Source of the DNA: Amaranthus tricolor
Lineage: Eukaryota > Streptophyta > Magnoliopsida > Caryophyllales > Amaranthaceae
Length of the DNA: 64,000 nucleotides
Assembly: GCF_026212465.1 (NCBI RefSeq)
Contig: NC_080047.1
Location: 35,857,488-35,921,487 of the forward strand
Direction of reading: 5' to 3'
The position numbers were made by a program, and so were the translations under genes. The notes beneath the pieces were generated by a model, which saw only the letters and a list, made by a program, of their open reading frames with translations, made no database searches and had not been told where the DNA came from. Within the stretch, counting starts at the first letter, position 1, and each line of letters begins with the position of its first letter. Below, in pieces: positions 11,641 through 24,159 of this stretch.

Positions 11641-12066
11641 TGTGTACCTTTCTTGCTATCCATTTCGGAAATGTGGCTCTAGATGTAGATCTCATTTGTC
11701 CACGCACTCTTTTCATTGCGCTGAAACGCATGGGAAAAGTAATACTATTTATATATATATATAACACTTAATTAAATCAAATTGGTAAAATAATTAATAT
11801 TACGTACGTATTCAACAACGATTTGAATCTTGTGTTGCGAGGTGGGCTTTGAGGTTTTTGTAATGAGTCGAAGACGTGCACAGTGTTCGTTAAAGGACAA
11901 ATGATCAAAAGTATCCAATGCAAACTACAAACACAAATTTAAAATCAACAAATTAGAGATTAGGTGACTTTAAAAATCAAAAGATAAGTTCAATTTCAAT
12001 AATAAAACTTACTCTTCCCAATATGGAGCTAGAATGAATGTGTGTTTAGATGCAAGGGAGTTAGTC
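11641..12066. other. CACTA interior, no gene seen
   Basis: Moderately A+T-rich sequence between the tandem array and the LTR-like insertion. Short segments look like former transposon exons (for example around 11640-11760 and 11820-11940), but no domain can be read. Confidence 0.4.
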
Positions 12067-15000
12067 TGTAACACCCCGAGATTTTAATAATGAAATTATT
12101 TAATATTCTAATAACTTTTAAAGATTTTACAATTATATTAAATTATTTCTGAATTAGTTTAATAAATTTCTTGCATACATGAATGTAAATGTTAACTTAT
12201 ACATATATTAAAAATATAGTTACGATATCTTAAATAAAGAGGTTCGAATCAAAATGATTATTTATTAAAATGTGTGAGCCCACGAAGGTGAGTTTCTTAG
12301 TTGGTCTCGCAAGAAAATAAAAAAAAAATAATAATAATAATAATAATGAGTATAAAAACCGTGAAACCCTAATGCTCATGGGAGAGCCGTCACTCCCTCC
12401 CCCTTCTCCTCCTTCTTTCTCTTCTTCTTCCTTCCTCCCTCACTCCCGCACCCTTTCCCTTTCCCACACCAGCAGTGGCGGCACACCACCACCGGCCACA
12501 TTTCCTTTGCCGTAGCTGCCAGCAGCCGCCAATAGGTGGCGTTTGCCTCCTCACAGAAGCAGTCATGGTTGTGTTCTTCCCCACCAACAGCAGCTGGGCT
12601 GCACAAACAATCGTGTAGCTTTTTTTTTTCTTGTGCCGCCAGCAACTGGCTGCTAGGCAGCCGGTTTTGGCCCTGCGCCACCGCCTCCGCGACCTCCTCT
12701 CACCTCTTCATCCTCTTGCTAGTTTTATTTTGTGAGCCATCTCCTTGCTCTTATTTGATTTCATCTTTGTTCCAATTAAAATTTATAAAGTTTATGAGGA
12801 AAGTATTGAAATTTGTATGATTGTTATTGAATCTTGTTATGAGTGAGAATTGGATTGATGATTTGAATGTACTTACGAATTGGGTTTTTGAAATGTGGAT
12901 GGAAAGTGTTGAATTTTGTGTTATTTTTCATTGAATTCTTTTGTGGTTAAGAGTTTAATTGATGAATTGAACATATTCATGATTTAAGGTTTGAAGTGTG
13001 ATTAGAAATTATGGGATTTGTGTTGATTGTATATTAGTTTGGTTTAATCCTATCATAGGTAATGGACATAGTGTTATCTTTGGACATGAAATAATTAGAG
13101 TTGATTTAGAAATGAGATTTCTAGTAGTGTGTGTGGTGTATGCTACTTTGGTGGTGTGGTGATTAATCGAATAGCCTTATAAATTATTTTAAGACTTGGT
13201 TGATTATCGTTGTGGTAATTAGTAATGATTTTGATTATAGTTGACAATAAAAAATGGTTTTGGTTGTTAATTGAGAGTAGTAGTTGCTAATTGTTAGTGA
13301 CTTAATTGTTAGAATTACTAATACCCCATTGGGTTGTTATTGAAATCATAAACACATAATTGTAATGAGCCATGAACATAGCATCAACTGTTAAGAATTA
13401 TTGAAGTTACTTGTACGATGTCATGATTTTAGCTCAACCTTAGAGAATATAATAAATGATATTGTTGTGCGATAACCTTAAGATTCGTTCTTGTCGTCAT
13501 ATTAGCACTACACTAACATTGTGAGACTTAAGTCTGAATCGTCGTTTTATTTCAAGATAATGTGAATCGTTATAACTCAAAGTTAGCTGGTGTAATGAAA
13601 CACTTGACATAATCCTTTTATTCTTTGTCGATGGAAAAACTTGTGTTATTGTCGAATTGACGATTATGCTTGGTGTTGAATGAGATGCGTACGTGTTAGA
13701 AGTAATTGAAATCTTGTCGTGAATGGATGATTGTGGTTACTTTGGCTTTTAGCTGGTATGACAAAGTAGTTAAGGGAACTTATTAGTTCTACTCATAACT
13801 TATATAGGTGCCCATTTCGTAAGAGGAAAGTAGAGCCTTAGTTGGGTGATTTTTTGACTTTTGATCGTGCAGTAACGCTTACAGGTACGTACACGCAGTA
13901 ACGAACTCTTACATGCAATTCTTATTTAAGACATTATTGTTCATTGTAATAATATGCACTGCATCAAAACTGAGATACTAGCGAGTACGCTTTATACGAA
14001 ACGCCATCGACTATGCAATTCTTGCGCTTAGAATAGTTATAGAGAACGAAAGTGTTAGTAGGAGGCGGGGACCACCCCCCTTATTTATTTAAGAATTAGA
14101 TTATGCCTAATTGGAGTTAGAGTGACTCCTTTATAGGTGAATTTCATATTCTATTGAGTGGCTCAGTGGGTTTTGGCGCGCTGCTATCCCAGGGCGCTCA
14201 TTAATAGTTAAGAGTGGAAGTTATTCCCATCTGATAAGGTACTATATTATGATTAGCTGGCGTGACTTAACTGGATTATGTCCGGTTGTTTTATTAGTCC
14301 CCTAGGTGAGGTTCGACGGGACCACCGTAAGGGGGGTATGAGCATGCTTGGGTCACTGGGCGCCGGATGGCCGATACCACCCCTTGACCGAGGTGATACC
14401 ATGCGGGCCTTGCAAACCCCAATATGGTGGCCTCTTCACTGGTTTAGTACCCCAGTGTGTTAGGTTTTTCCCGAAGGTAGGACCCGAGAGGGTTAGCTGG
14501 AGGGGGCATGAGCTCATACTTTGCCAATGGGCGCCGGATGGCCGATAACGCCTTGGCCGTGTCACTATGCCAGGAAGTAGAGAAAAGATCCACTGATAGA
14601 AAACTATTCAGTGATAGAAAATTTATTCTTTGATCGAGAGTTATTTATTGATAGTAGGTTCATTCTTTGGTAGAAAAGCTTACGCGTTGATAAAACGTTT
14701 ACTCTTTGATAGAATATTTACTCATTGATAGAACATCTACTTATTGATAGAATAGTTTATGCTAGCGAGAAGTGTGCCTAAGTCAAGTTACCTCAAGGGT
14801 ATTACGGACTATGATCAAACTTACCTTAAGATAGACAAGCTCTATAAGGTCATGCGTTAGGTATTCTGTTAATGCCTTGGTCGAGTTGATACTATACGTG
14901 TTTTGCAGGAGTTATGTTTAAAAAGAGGAGCGTGAAGACCTGCATTCTACCCAAGAACACATGGTTCGGGTTAGAAAGCACGTAGTGAAATTAAGAAGTA

Positions 15001-15775
15001 TAAGTGGCCGATAAACGGTTACTACATGTGCTGGTGCCTTATGAAATCGCCTTATGTTGTTTTATAACATAATGTTATCTAGTAGTTGGCCTTATTATAT
15101 TTGATGTTAGTTACTGACGTGTACGTGTTTTTGTTTATATTTGTTTGTTGATGACTTTCTATGATTGTCCTGCTATGACACATTGGCCGTTGGTTTAATG
15201 TCGAGCAGCAGGGGATCATAGACAAGCGTAGCAGGTACTGGAGCTTCTTTTGCATTGCATTGCATTTGGGGAGAGTGAGGAGGGCGAAGCATACCCTGTG
15301 TCATACCGCTATCTTTCAATTTTGTAGCTCTTGTTATCTTTTGTAAACTTTGGTTGTATATGTTTTGTTACGAGGCCTTGTTTCCTCCCTCGTATATTTG
15401 TATTTCCGTTGCGTAGTTTATAATTCTGTATGGTTTTAAGGAGTTAAGTCTTTTTAAAACACAAACGTCGACAATGGAACCATGATCCATGCTTGGCATG
15501 TTGATTTGAGAAGCCGGCGACGAGTTATTCCGCCGTGACATAGCTTTGATAGGCCGTTGGTGCCTTTACTTTATTAGTTTCTGAATTAACTTTTGTTTTT
15601 CTACAAAGACGCACAGTTTTAAGGCAGATGCTGTCAAAATTTCCACTCACCTTTTTAAAGTTAATAATTAAAGTTTATCTAAATTCTTTTTCCTTTTCTT
15701 TTATGTAATACCCGAATTTCCTCCCGTCCTTTACGGTTTTGGTTTTCGTTAAGGGGTCGGAAATTCTGGGGTGTT
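12067..15775 (+). mobile_element. Solo-LTR-like insertion, Ty3/gypsy type
   Basis: The sequence begins TGTAACACCCCGAG and ends in GGAAATTCTGGGGTGTT, so the two ends form an extended inverted TGTAACACCCC / GGGGTGTT pair of the type bounding many Ty3/gypsy LTRs. A TATA-like GAGTATAAAAACC sits at about 12350, followed by a long CT-rich leader (12380-12480). A 19-base segment GGGCGCCGGATGGCCGATA occurs twice about 168 bp apart near 14359 and 14527. Homologous start and end pieces occur at 40690-41087, which confirms a repeat family. It interrupts the transposase-derived frame at 15776. I found no target duplication, so simple insertion is not proven. Confidence 0.5.
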
Positions 15776-17640
15776 GCTGCTTCTTCCCGCAGTGCCGTTC
15801 GGGATTGAGTAGCAACACACTCTTTGCCGAATGCCTTCTGTAACCCCACGCGGACGCCTCCTTTTCCGACTACCCGCCCACTGTGGTCTTTCCCTAAGAC
15901 CATATGCAATGCGTCAACATTGCCTCTTGGGGTGAACTCCCCCGTAGCTTCTGTTTCCTTCCAGTCCATCTGTAGATCTCTCCAATATGGAAGCTTCCAA
16001 AAGATTGATTCTTTTTTCCATAATTGGTCTTCACCCCCTTGCACTTGCCCCGTTTTACCAAATACAGTCTCAACTCCCTTAACCTGTTCATAAACCTCAT
16101 AACCGGTCAACGGTCGACGAGCTACACGGTCCTCAACCTCCCCGTTGAACAACTTCTTCTTCTTACGTTATTGGTGGTCTCGTGGGAGGAACTTTCGATG
16201 GTGCATGAATACGTGTTTGCACTTAGGAATCCACGTGGATTCCATGTCATCGATACATATTGGGCATGTTTTCTTCCTTTTGTTCTTATACCCCGATAAG
16301 TTGCCATATGCCGGAAAATCATTAACGGTGCATAAAAGCATTGGTCGCAAGGTGAACTCCTCATTAGCATATGCATCAAACACTGAAACGCCTTCATCCC
16401 ACATTTTTCTCAAATCCTCAACGAGAGGTGCAAGATACACATCTATGTCATTGCCAGGTTGTTTAGGACCCGAGATAAGAAGCGAAAGCATTATGTACTT
16501 ACGCTTCATACACAACCAAGGTGGCAAATTATAGATCACTAAAAGTACCGGCCAAGTACTATGTTGAGAACTAAGATTGCCGAATGGTTTCATTCCATCC
16601 GTACACAGTCCGAGCCTTAAATTACGAACCTCATCCCCAAAAGTCTTATGCAACCTATCAATACTCTTCCACTCCGGAGAATCAGACGGATGTGTGAGCA
16701 AGTGACCTTTCTTCGCCCTATCTGCATGCCACCTCAAATTTAACGCATCTTTCTTTATAGAAAACAAGCGCTTGAATCTAGGTATTATTGGAAGATACCA
16801 CAATACCTTAGCCGGGGGCCCTTTAGCATCCCGAGCCCCTTTACGCTTGTAGCGCGATAACCCACACCTAGGACACTCTTCTAAGTTCTCGTTTTCATTC
16901 CGATACAACACACAATCGTTCGGACACGCATGAATCTTCTGATACTCTAAGCCGAAAGGACACATGAGCTTTTTGGCATAATATGTCGACTTTGGAAGTT
17001 CATTTCCCTCAGGAAGCATCTCACCTAACGCTTCTAATAACATTGTAAAACTAGCGTCACTCCTATTGAACTTTGACTTAATGTTGAAAATTGTCAACAC
17101 TGCTGTTAGTTTGGTGAACTTTGTACATCCAGGGTACAAAGGCTTTTGAGAAGCCTCTGTCTACAAGTCAAAAACACGAGGACGTTTTCCTAACTCATCC
17201 TCAACTCCCTCCATCATCTCATCAACACGATCCACATCCTCATCGACATTCTCTTCATCTGTCTCATACCCATCAACATGATCTACTACATCCTCATTGA
17301 CATCGGCCACATTATTGACGTCCTCAACAACACTTTTCTCTTTGTAAACTCCCTCCTCACCATGCCAAACCCAAACATGATATTGAGGCCTAAACCCACG
17401 TCGAAGTATGTGCTCCCTAAGGATATCAACACTATCTACCTTTGATACATTGCCACAGCTGACACATGGGCAATAAAAACCAACTCTCCCCGTCCTAACT
17501 TGATGTTCAACCGCAATACTACAAAATTCTAATACGCCATCAATAAATTCCGACGATTCAATGCTTCCATACATCCAAGAACGATCATTTGTCATCCTAA
17601 TTAGTGTGATTAATTGATTCAAAACAAAATTAATACACAT
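15776..17640 (-). pseudogene. CACTA transposase: TNP2 (Transposase_21) fused to Transposase_24 fragment
   Basis: On the minus strand one frame runs from 17640 to 15776 with only two stops, TAG at 17161-17163 and TAA at 16168-16170. It starts with a transposase-associated domain (DRSWMYG, CPCVSCGN, REHILRRGF, HVWVWHGE), then an acidic linker. Next comes the TNP2 core: KPLYPGCTKFTKL, CPNDCVLYRNENENLEECPRC, LGLCTDGMKPFGN (conserved Asp), CPICIDDMESTWIPKCKH and HHRKFLPRDH, then ESIFWKLPYWRDLQ. The rest of TNP2 is missing. From about 15975 the same frame reads TPRGNVDALHMVLGKDHSGRVV, which resembles the C-terminal part of the Transposase_24 (TNPA-like) protein. An internal deletion has thus joined the two genes in frame. 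The LTR-like insertion ends it. Confidence 0.8.
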
Positions 17641-19050
17641 CTTTTAAACAAATATACTTAACGAACTCTAACTAACCACAAAATTAAGTAATAATCATTC
17701 ATTTAACACTAATTAACCCAAATAATAACACAATGTTCATTTAACACTATCCAAATGATATTTATTATAGTAACCATAATTAATAATATTCATATAAAAA
17801 CAACAAAAATTAATAATTAATAATGTTTTTTAAGATTGTTAATGATGACTTCAATACTATAAAAAGTGATCATTTTAAACTTATAGGTGATTACTTTATA
17901 ACTATAATTGGTCACTTTAGAATTGCTACAAATTATTTGAAGGTACTTAAACTCTTTGATTATAAATAATCTTTCTAAAAATTTATTAAAAATAAAATTT
18001 AAAGTTATAATTGACTTTAATATACATCAAATTAACCTAATAGTGATCTTATTTGAAAATTTATGATACTACAAACTAGACGTAGAGAACAAATAAGCAT
18101 AAGTCCAATTCACCCTTAAAATCCGGTCTAGTGGCTTACCAAGAAGGACTGATTTATAGATTATGTATCATGCATTATTTTTCTAGTTAAGGGAATGATT
18201 TAAAAAAAAAAGCGTTGTTGAAAGAATTTTACAAATAAAATTGATTTATATGAATGTGAATTATAGAATGTGATTAGATCATTTGCATATTATTTCTAGT
18301 GAATTATATAATTCTATAATTCTAATCACAAACTACAAACAACTCATACATCAATGAACTCTAACAACAACATAAACGAATCATACACATTTAAAACTTA
18401 AACGAACAAGAAACTTAAAAATTAAAAATACTTTCTGAACAAAAAATTATTTACTCCACAAATAATAATATACTAGTATTATTTATCAACTAGGAGTATT
18501 ATTATTTTGTAATAACTATAATAGAAATAACATGAAAAATAAGAATGCAATATTAATATTTTCATATTAAAATTTTCATCTCTGAATCGAAAGAGATGAA
18601 ACAAATTTAAGTAGAAAGGAGATCAGAGTAGCAAGCTAACCTTGAATTTCTATATTTTCTAGTGCATAAACGAACATGTATGACAAATCAAAATTAAAAC
18701 TTAAAAACAACAACATACACATTCATAAAGTATGAAAAATTTAAACCTAATTTACAAAATCAAAATGAAAAAGATACCTTGAATTTCGTGGGTTTGAGAG
18801 AATATGTAGAACAAGAAGAAGAAAATGGCGTGATAATGGTTTGAGAGAAGGATGAAGATGAACACAAGAAACGAACACAAATCTTGATTATGCTTAATCT
18901 TACGTTGGTGAAGATGAAGAACGATATGTTGTAGTCGAGTTTTTTCAATGGGTTTGAGAAGAGGAAACGTTGTGTAGTCGAGTTTTGTGAAAAAAAATGG
19001 CGGGCTGTGTAATTAAAGTGATGAATAAGCGTGTTGTATACAATATGATA
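17641..19050. other. CACTA 5-prime non-coding region
   Basis: A+T-rich DNA upstream of the transposase frame, between it and the right subterminal repeats. By CACTA organisation this should hold the transposase promoter and leader; 18590-18980 is less A+T-rich and purine-rich on the plus strand (CT-rich on the coding strand), as expected for a leader. No motif decides this. Confidence 0.4.
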
Positions 19051-19054
19051 GGTT

Positions 19055-19454
19055 ATTTGCTGCGGGCCTTAACCAACCGCAGCAATAAAAGCTTTTTTTT
19101 CAAAATTTTTCTATGTTAAAACGGTTATTTTGGGATATTTGCTGCGGGCTCAATGATAACCGCAACAATAAATGCAATTAATACGGTTATTTGCTGCGGG
19201 CCCTAGCCAACCGCAGCAATTAATGCTTTTTTTTTAATTTTGCTATGTGTTAACGGTAATTTTGGATTATTTGCTGCGGGCCCATAAATAACCGCAGCAA
19301 TTAATATTAGAATGGCGTATTTGCTGCGGTCAACCAACAAAAACCGCAACAATTAGTTCTTTTTTTTTTTCCAAATCTTTTTCTTATTTATTGCTGCGAA
19401 TAAACAAAAACCGCAGCAAATGATAAGCAGCAAATACGTTTTTTTCCACTAGTA
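19055..19454 (-). repeat. Right CACTA subterminal hairpin repeats and terminus
   Basis: TTTGCTGCGGGCC...CCGCAGCAA pairs recur about five times, separated by poly-T-containing spacers, and the region ends TTTTTTCCACTAGT. It is the counterpart of 9085-9345, with GGGCC loops in place of the GTTTT/GTCATGG loops on the left. Confidence 0.75.
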
Positions 19455-20563
19455 AAAGCTGGCGACCAGCTGACCTTGCACGTCCCTTCCAGAGAAAGCA
19501 TGGACACCTTGGGAAGCATAGAAGGTACTAATGGAATCTCTACACTTGGACCTTCCTACCATGGTCCAAGAGACCTTCTTTCAAACACTAAAATACCCCA
19601 AGAAGCAGAGCTGAAGGTCACCCACTCAACAACAACTGCACATCAGTGTTGGGTTGATATTGCTGACCAGCACACCTTGATGACTTGTGCTAGAACGAGC
19701 CTAGACTCCTTTGGGGACTCTAAGGGTAGATTTGGAATCTTTACACTTGGATCTTCCTACCATGGTCCAAGATTCCTCCTATCAATCATTAGAAGAACTC
19801 AAGATCAAAGGATGAAGGTCACCCAGTCAGCACTAGGTGCAAAACAGTGTAGAATTGATTTCACGACCAGCACACCTTGTGAGGCTTGGCTTCAACACAT
19901 CATCTGATCTATGGGACTACTAAGGGTAGAAATGGAATCTCTACACTAGGGACTTGCTTCTAGTACTCTTAATAGCCATCATCTACCATTGGAAGAACAC
20001 AATAAAGTGGTTGAAAGGTCACCTGTTCAGCAGTTTTCCTGTCAGAATTTTAGAATACTTGTAGCTTGTTTTTCATGTCTTTTTAATGTGCACATGTTTT
20101 GCATGTGGCTTTAAATGACCGTTATAGTTAGTTGTACGTGTCCTTAGCATTTTCATTGTATTTCCCCGTTCTCCAAGTCTATATATAGACGTCCCTAGCC
20201 TTGTAAAAGTTGAAGTTTGATTAATAAAAATCTCAGAATTCACTAAGTGTTTTCTCTTTCAATTGCCTTGCAATTGAGTTACTTAGGGCCAGTTTGCCCT
20301 TCATGAACGTGTAAACCCTTGATCAGTCTTCAAGATTACACTTCATTCTATCCAAGAACGCTGAGCATTCCAATGATTGATCAAAGGAAAGCATCGGGAT
20401 TGTGTTGAGAGGAGGCCTGGTAGTCCAGCTCTTGTCAAGACGCTGCATATCAGCCTTGGAATATCCTAGGTTGAGTCACGATTTGGTTTTTTTGCGATTA
20501 AATTCATCTTTTCACACGCATAATCGCATCAGCATGCCCCCCCCCCCCCCCCCCCCCCCCCCC
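19455..20563 (+). mobile_element. LTR-like sequence with ~200-bp modules
   Basis: Three modules starting near GACCAGC at 19464, 19675 and 19865 share ACCTTG, GGAATCT(C/T)TACACT and CTACCATGGTCCAAGA. Downstream are a TATA-like CTATATATAGACG (20180), a transcription-start-like stretch and AATAAAAATCTCAG (about 20223), the usual promoter and poly(A) order of an LTR. A 27-base C run at 20537-20563 follows. The sequence 8940-9084, on the other side of the CACTA insertion, would be its other half. No gag or pol is seen. An open frame at 19476-19907 spans two modules and repeats SYHGPR, but I do not think it is a gene. Confidence 0.4.
20537..20563. repeat. Poly-C tract, 27 C
   Basis: A run of 27 cytosines between GCATG and GGTTACTGG. 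A real tract of this length is uncommon in plant DNA and its exact length may be a sequencing or assembly estimate. Confidence 0.85.
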
Positions 20564-21325
20564 GGTTACTGGTTACAACGGGTCAAAATGAATTTAATTT
20601 CTTTTTCCTTTTTTTTTTGTTTTACTTTACTCTTAAATTCAGTCTTCCCCTTTTATTCCATACTCAACTACTTCCCCATTAATTCCCTCCATAATTCCAT
20701 ACCTAATTCCTTCCCAAATCTCTTCCTCCTCAAATCAAATTTGTAACCCTAAAAATCAAATCTTTCGGTTTAGGTTAATGGCAACTTCTATGTTTCCATG
20801 TAATTATAATGGATTGTTGGTCTTAGTATTATAACAACAATGGAATATTTGCAATAATGAAATGTTGATTGAAATTAAATGAAATTTTGGTCCAAGACTA
20901 AAGGCAAGTACATCAATATTGATAATGCATTGTAGTACATTGATTGCAATTACATCAAACAAACTTCTACAATGCTAACTAAGAAGAAATACAATCACAA
21001 ACAAGATGAACCATGAGAACATCATGGTAGCAAGTCAAGTTCCTCCATAAAGTAGACCGTTTGATTTGGGGATTGAAAACTTAGAAGAAACAATCATAAT
21101 TCATTAGTTTTGGGGGAAGATTATCTGAATTTGGAGGATTTTGGAAGATTGTGGGGATAAAAAGTTTTAACAATTTCTAATTTTCATTTTAATTATTTGG
21201 GGGTTTAGGATTTATCAATGGGGGGAGGAGTAATGAGGAAGAAGAATAAGGATTTAAATAGCTAGATGGGGTGGGTTTTAACAGCACAATTTAACCGGTT
21301 GCAACCGGTAATAAAGACGATGGGT
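20564..21325. other. Interior of the long-inverted-repeat element
   Basis: This part begins GGTTACTGGTTACAACGGGTC and ends AACCGGTTGCAACCGG, a short inverted pair inside the long right arm. On the minus strand a TATTTAAATCC box near 21255 is followed by a TTCTTCTTCC-rich stretch that looks like a plant leader. No protein can be read. Confidence 0.4.
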
Positions 21326-21434
21326 ATGCTATGAACAAACTATAGTCATAGTTGGGATTATTAGAAAAATAAGTGATACTTGAGATTATTTTTGGCCAAT
21401 GAGTGATAGTTGAGATTATTTTGAGCAAATTTTC
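21326..21434 (-). repeat. Right long terminal inverted repeat
   Basis: Reverse-complement partner of 8825-8932, ending GAGCAAATTTTC. Minor substitutions and a one-base indel separate the arms. Confidence 0.6.
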
Positions 21435-21797
21435 CATTTTTTATTATGTATAATTAAAGATACGATAGATTAGATCAATGCGTGGGATATTTAAAAAGTA
21501 AAATGTAGCAAAATTTTAAGAACATAGAAAGTATATTTCTTTTCCGATCATACATTTCATATTTAGATCTCTTTAATAAATGATTGTTAGCCGAAAATAC
21601 TAGCTGATAAACCACATGTTTAAGCAATTTATTTAGAGTAAAACTAATTGTTGGTTGTTGATTGTTTTTAGAGAAAAAGTGGATAGAATGCCAAAAGTAA
21701 AAGGAAAACGCTACTCTAAGTAGCTTTTTCATTTTGCTTAAAAGTCATCTTAAAAGTCATTTATCAAATTTTGTTTTTAAAATTTTCTTATATACTC

Positions 21798-21861
<64 letters not shown>

Positions 21862-22477
21862 TAGTAATGGGGTCAATGCAAAATTATAAAGAATCGTATT
21901 TGCAACAAGGGGTCAAAGCTCCTCGACCCCTAAGTAGCTTCATCTCTGATCACTATTCACAAATATATTTTTGTGTTCGTATAAAAATTGTAATTCCTTC
22001 GTTCCAAAATACTTGCAATGTTTGTTTTTTTACGCAGTTCAACGTATTAATTCAATTTTTAATATCTCTAATTATATATAATAAAAAATTATAAAAATTT
22101 AATATATATATAATCTTTGCATTGAGACGAATCAAAGAAGATCTCTATTGCCTATATTTTAACTTATAGATAAAAAATTGATCAAACATTAAGAGAGATA
22201 AGTGAATAGTGTAAAATTCTTAATGTTGCAACTAATTTGAAAGGGATGAAGCATTAATAAATATCTTATGTCCTAATGTAACTCATAACTTGATCAGTAA
22301 TTAATCTTTCTTAGCACGTTATTTCGCCTTTTTTTTTTTTACTATTATTGTATTTTCCTTTATTAGCGTAATTACGTTTATAGAATAGATAGTAAAATTT
22401 GTAATTCTTTTTAATATTATTTATGATGGTATCATCCATCATTTCTTCAATAATCATTATTAATTCATTATAAATAA
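21435..22477. other. A+T-rich intergenic DNA with a microsatellite
   Basis: A (TA)n(CA)n compound microsatellite lies at about 21802-21861. A segment near 21995 (TAATTCCTTCGTTCCAAAATACTTGC) resembles a Stowaway end, with a weak counterpart near 22235. No gene. Confidence 0.5.
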
Positions 22478-22482
22478 TTTAA

Positions 22483-22890
22483 TGTGATGAATAATCTAGA
22501 AGGTCCACGTACTCTCATCACATACAAAAAGAGGGAAAAAAGGAAAAACCGAAAAGGGTAAAGTATGGACACCTGGGATATGGAATATTTCTGTTATGGC
22601 CTCTCTGACATTCGGTTACTGATTTTCTAGGGTAGATTGTTATACTCTAATTGGTTATGAGATCATCTATATGTAGGGATAAATTTGGCTAGTAAAGGCA
22701 TCCTTGTAATTACAATACAATGTACTTACACATAGGAGCTACTCAACCACTCGAAGAGTTAAGTTGTCCCTTGCCTAGTATACATAATATATAAGCATTC
22801 TATCACTACTCTCTGTCTCTTCTTCTTCTTCTTACCTTCTTCTTGCTCATTCATCTGTTTAATTGTTGGTTCAATAGGATAATCATTACA
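22483..22890 (+). repeat. 5-prime LTR of the Ty3/gypsy element
   Basis: It runs TGTGATGAATAATC to AATCATTACA. It carries GCATCCTTGTAATTACAA and a TATAATATATAAGC promoter-like stretch near 22788, followed by a CT-rich leader. The partner is 27395-27816. Confidence 0.9.
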
Positions 22891-22891
22891 G

Positions 22892-22903
22892 TGGTATCAG
22901 AGC
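22892..22903 (+). promoter_or_regulatory. Primer binding site (initiator tRNA-Met type)
   Basis: TGGTATCAGAGC, one base after the LTR end, is the standard complement to the 3-prime end of plant initiator tRNA-Met. Confidence 0.9.
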
Positions 22904-22957
22904 TCGCGCATCCTGGCCTCCCTGATAGCCCCTACACAAGCAAATTGACTGGAGGCA

Positions 22958-24060
22958 TTGGAGGAAAGTTTGCAGGAGTTGTGTGAATCAATTCCTTCAT
23001 TGAGGGAGGCATTGGAGGAACGAATCCAGGACATGGTGGCGTTACATGAAGAACCGATCTGGAAATCAAAGGATGAGAATACCAAAAGTCACGAGGATCT
23101 CAAAACTTCATTGTCGGCACTCATAGCTAAGGTAAAAGCCTTAGTAGCGGCAAAGGACGGTAGTCCAAGCCTACCCATTCCCCAGAATCGCTCCTCTGGA
23201 AGCTGTTTTCAAATTTTTCTGAGTGGGGGAGGATTCGAGATGCCCAGTCAACAACGATTTCAGATTGAAGAACGCCAACATCAAAATAGTGAAGTGTGGA
23301 GGCAGAGATGGTTGGTTTTTCCGGCTCTTAATGGCGAAAAGTGGAGCATTATTTTTCCGTGTACAATGTGGGTGAAGCTGAGAAGGTGGCGACGGCGGTG
23401 TTAGTGTTGGAAGGGCGAGCCGTGGTTTGGTGGTAATGGGTCTAAAACAGGAAAACAATCAGCTCATGGTGGGAGTTTAAAAACATGATGCTACATCATT
23501 TCCGTCCTCACGGTTGTGGTTCGCTTTGTGAACAATGGATGTCGGTGTATCAAGACGGATCGGTGGCAGAGTACTGTGAACAGTTTATTTTGTTGGCCTT
23601 ACCGTTGACCTACATGCCGGAGGATGCTCTACTCTCTTGCTTTATTAAGGGGTTAAAACCATTAATTAGAGTGGAACTGAGACTCTAGAATCCAAATACT
23701 GTAGAAATGGCCATTGAGTGGGCCATTAAAATTGTGGATAAGTACGTGGCAGGCATTGAACACTCTTATTATGACCCTATCTTTTCTTTTACCCCAAACA
23801 CACGTCCCCCTTTTAAATCTACCCCACCTCCACATAAATATCCTACCCTCTCAAGAAACCCACTCCCAAACCCGATGAACCATTTACATCAAAATCACCA
23901 TTCCCCTCCATACACCTCTTTCCATCCACCACCTACCACAAAAAATTTTCAGAAACCAATTGTCTGACCGGGATTTTCAAGAAAAACGGAATCGAGGAAT
24001 TTGTTTTCGCTGTGACAAGAAGTAGATACTAGGCCAGAAATGTAAAAAGGGTGAGCTTAG
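22958..24060 (+). pseudogene. Ty3/gypsy gag
   Basis: The N-terminal frame (22958-23404) is a coiled-coil-like region (SLREALEERIQDMVALHEE). After a shift the Retrotrans_gag core is read at 23485-23688 (EQWMSVYQDGSVAEYCEQF, then LPLTYMPEDALLSCFIKGL), then a stop at 23686-23688 and AIEWAIKIVDKY, a Pro-rich linker (23760-23967) and a degenerate zinc knuckle near 23998 (ICFRCDKK, stop, ILGQKCKK) in which the histidine of the CCHC box is Gln. At least two frameshifts and two stops prevent translation. Confidence 0.75.
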
Positions 24061-24159
24061 CGTGATGTGGGTAATGGAAGAGGAGGAAGAAAGTGTGCTG
24101 CTGGAGGACGATCAGGAACTAGCAGAAGTACCAACATCCCCAGTTAGTTTTTCCCTTAA

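Noticed and set aside
12376..12820. Three overlapping frames on both strands (up to 101 codons)
   Set aside because: They lie in the CT-rich leader region of the LTR-like sequence, where low complexity keeps frames open. No domain is present and the related copy at 40760-40950 does not keep the frames.
14278..14565. Frames on both strands around a GGGCGCCGGATGG repeat
   Set aside because: They overlap each other fully and follow a directly repeated LTR segment; no conserved protein.
15824..16534. Plus-strand frames opposite the transposase
   Set aside because: They are antisense shadows of the TNP2 pseudogene, which has clear motifs on the minus strand.
22958..23404. Stand-alone gene of 148 codons
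   Set aside because: It lies directly after the LTR and primer site of the Ty3/gypsy element and is its gag N-terminus.
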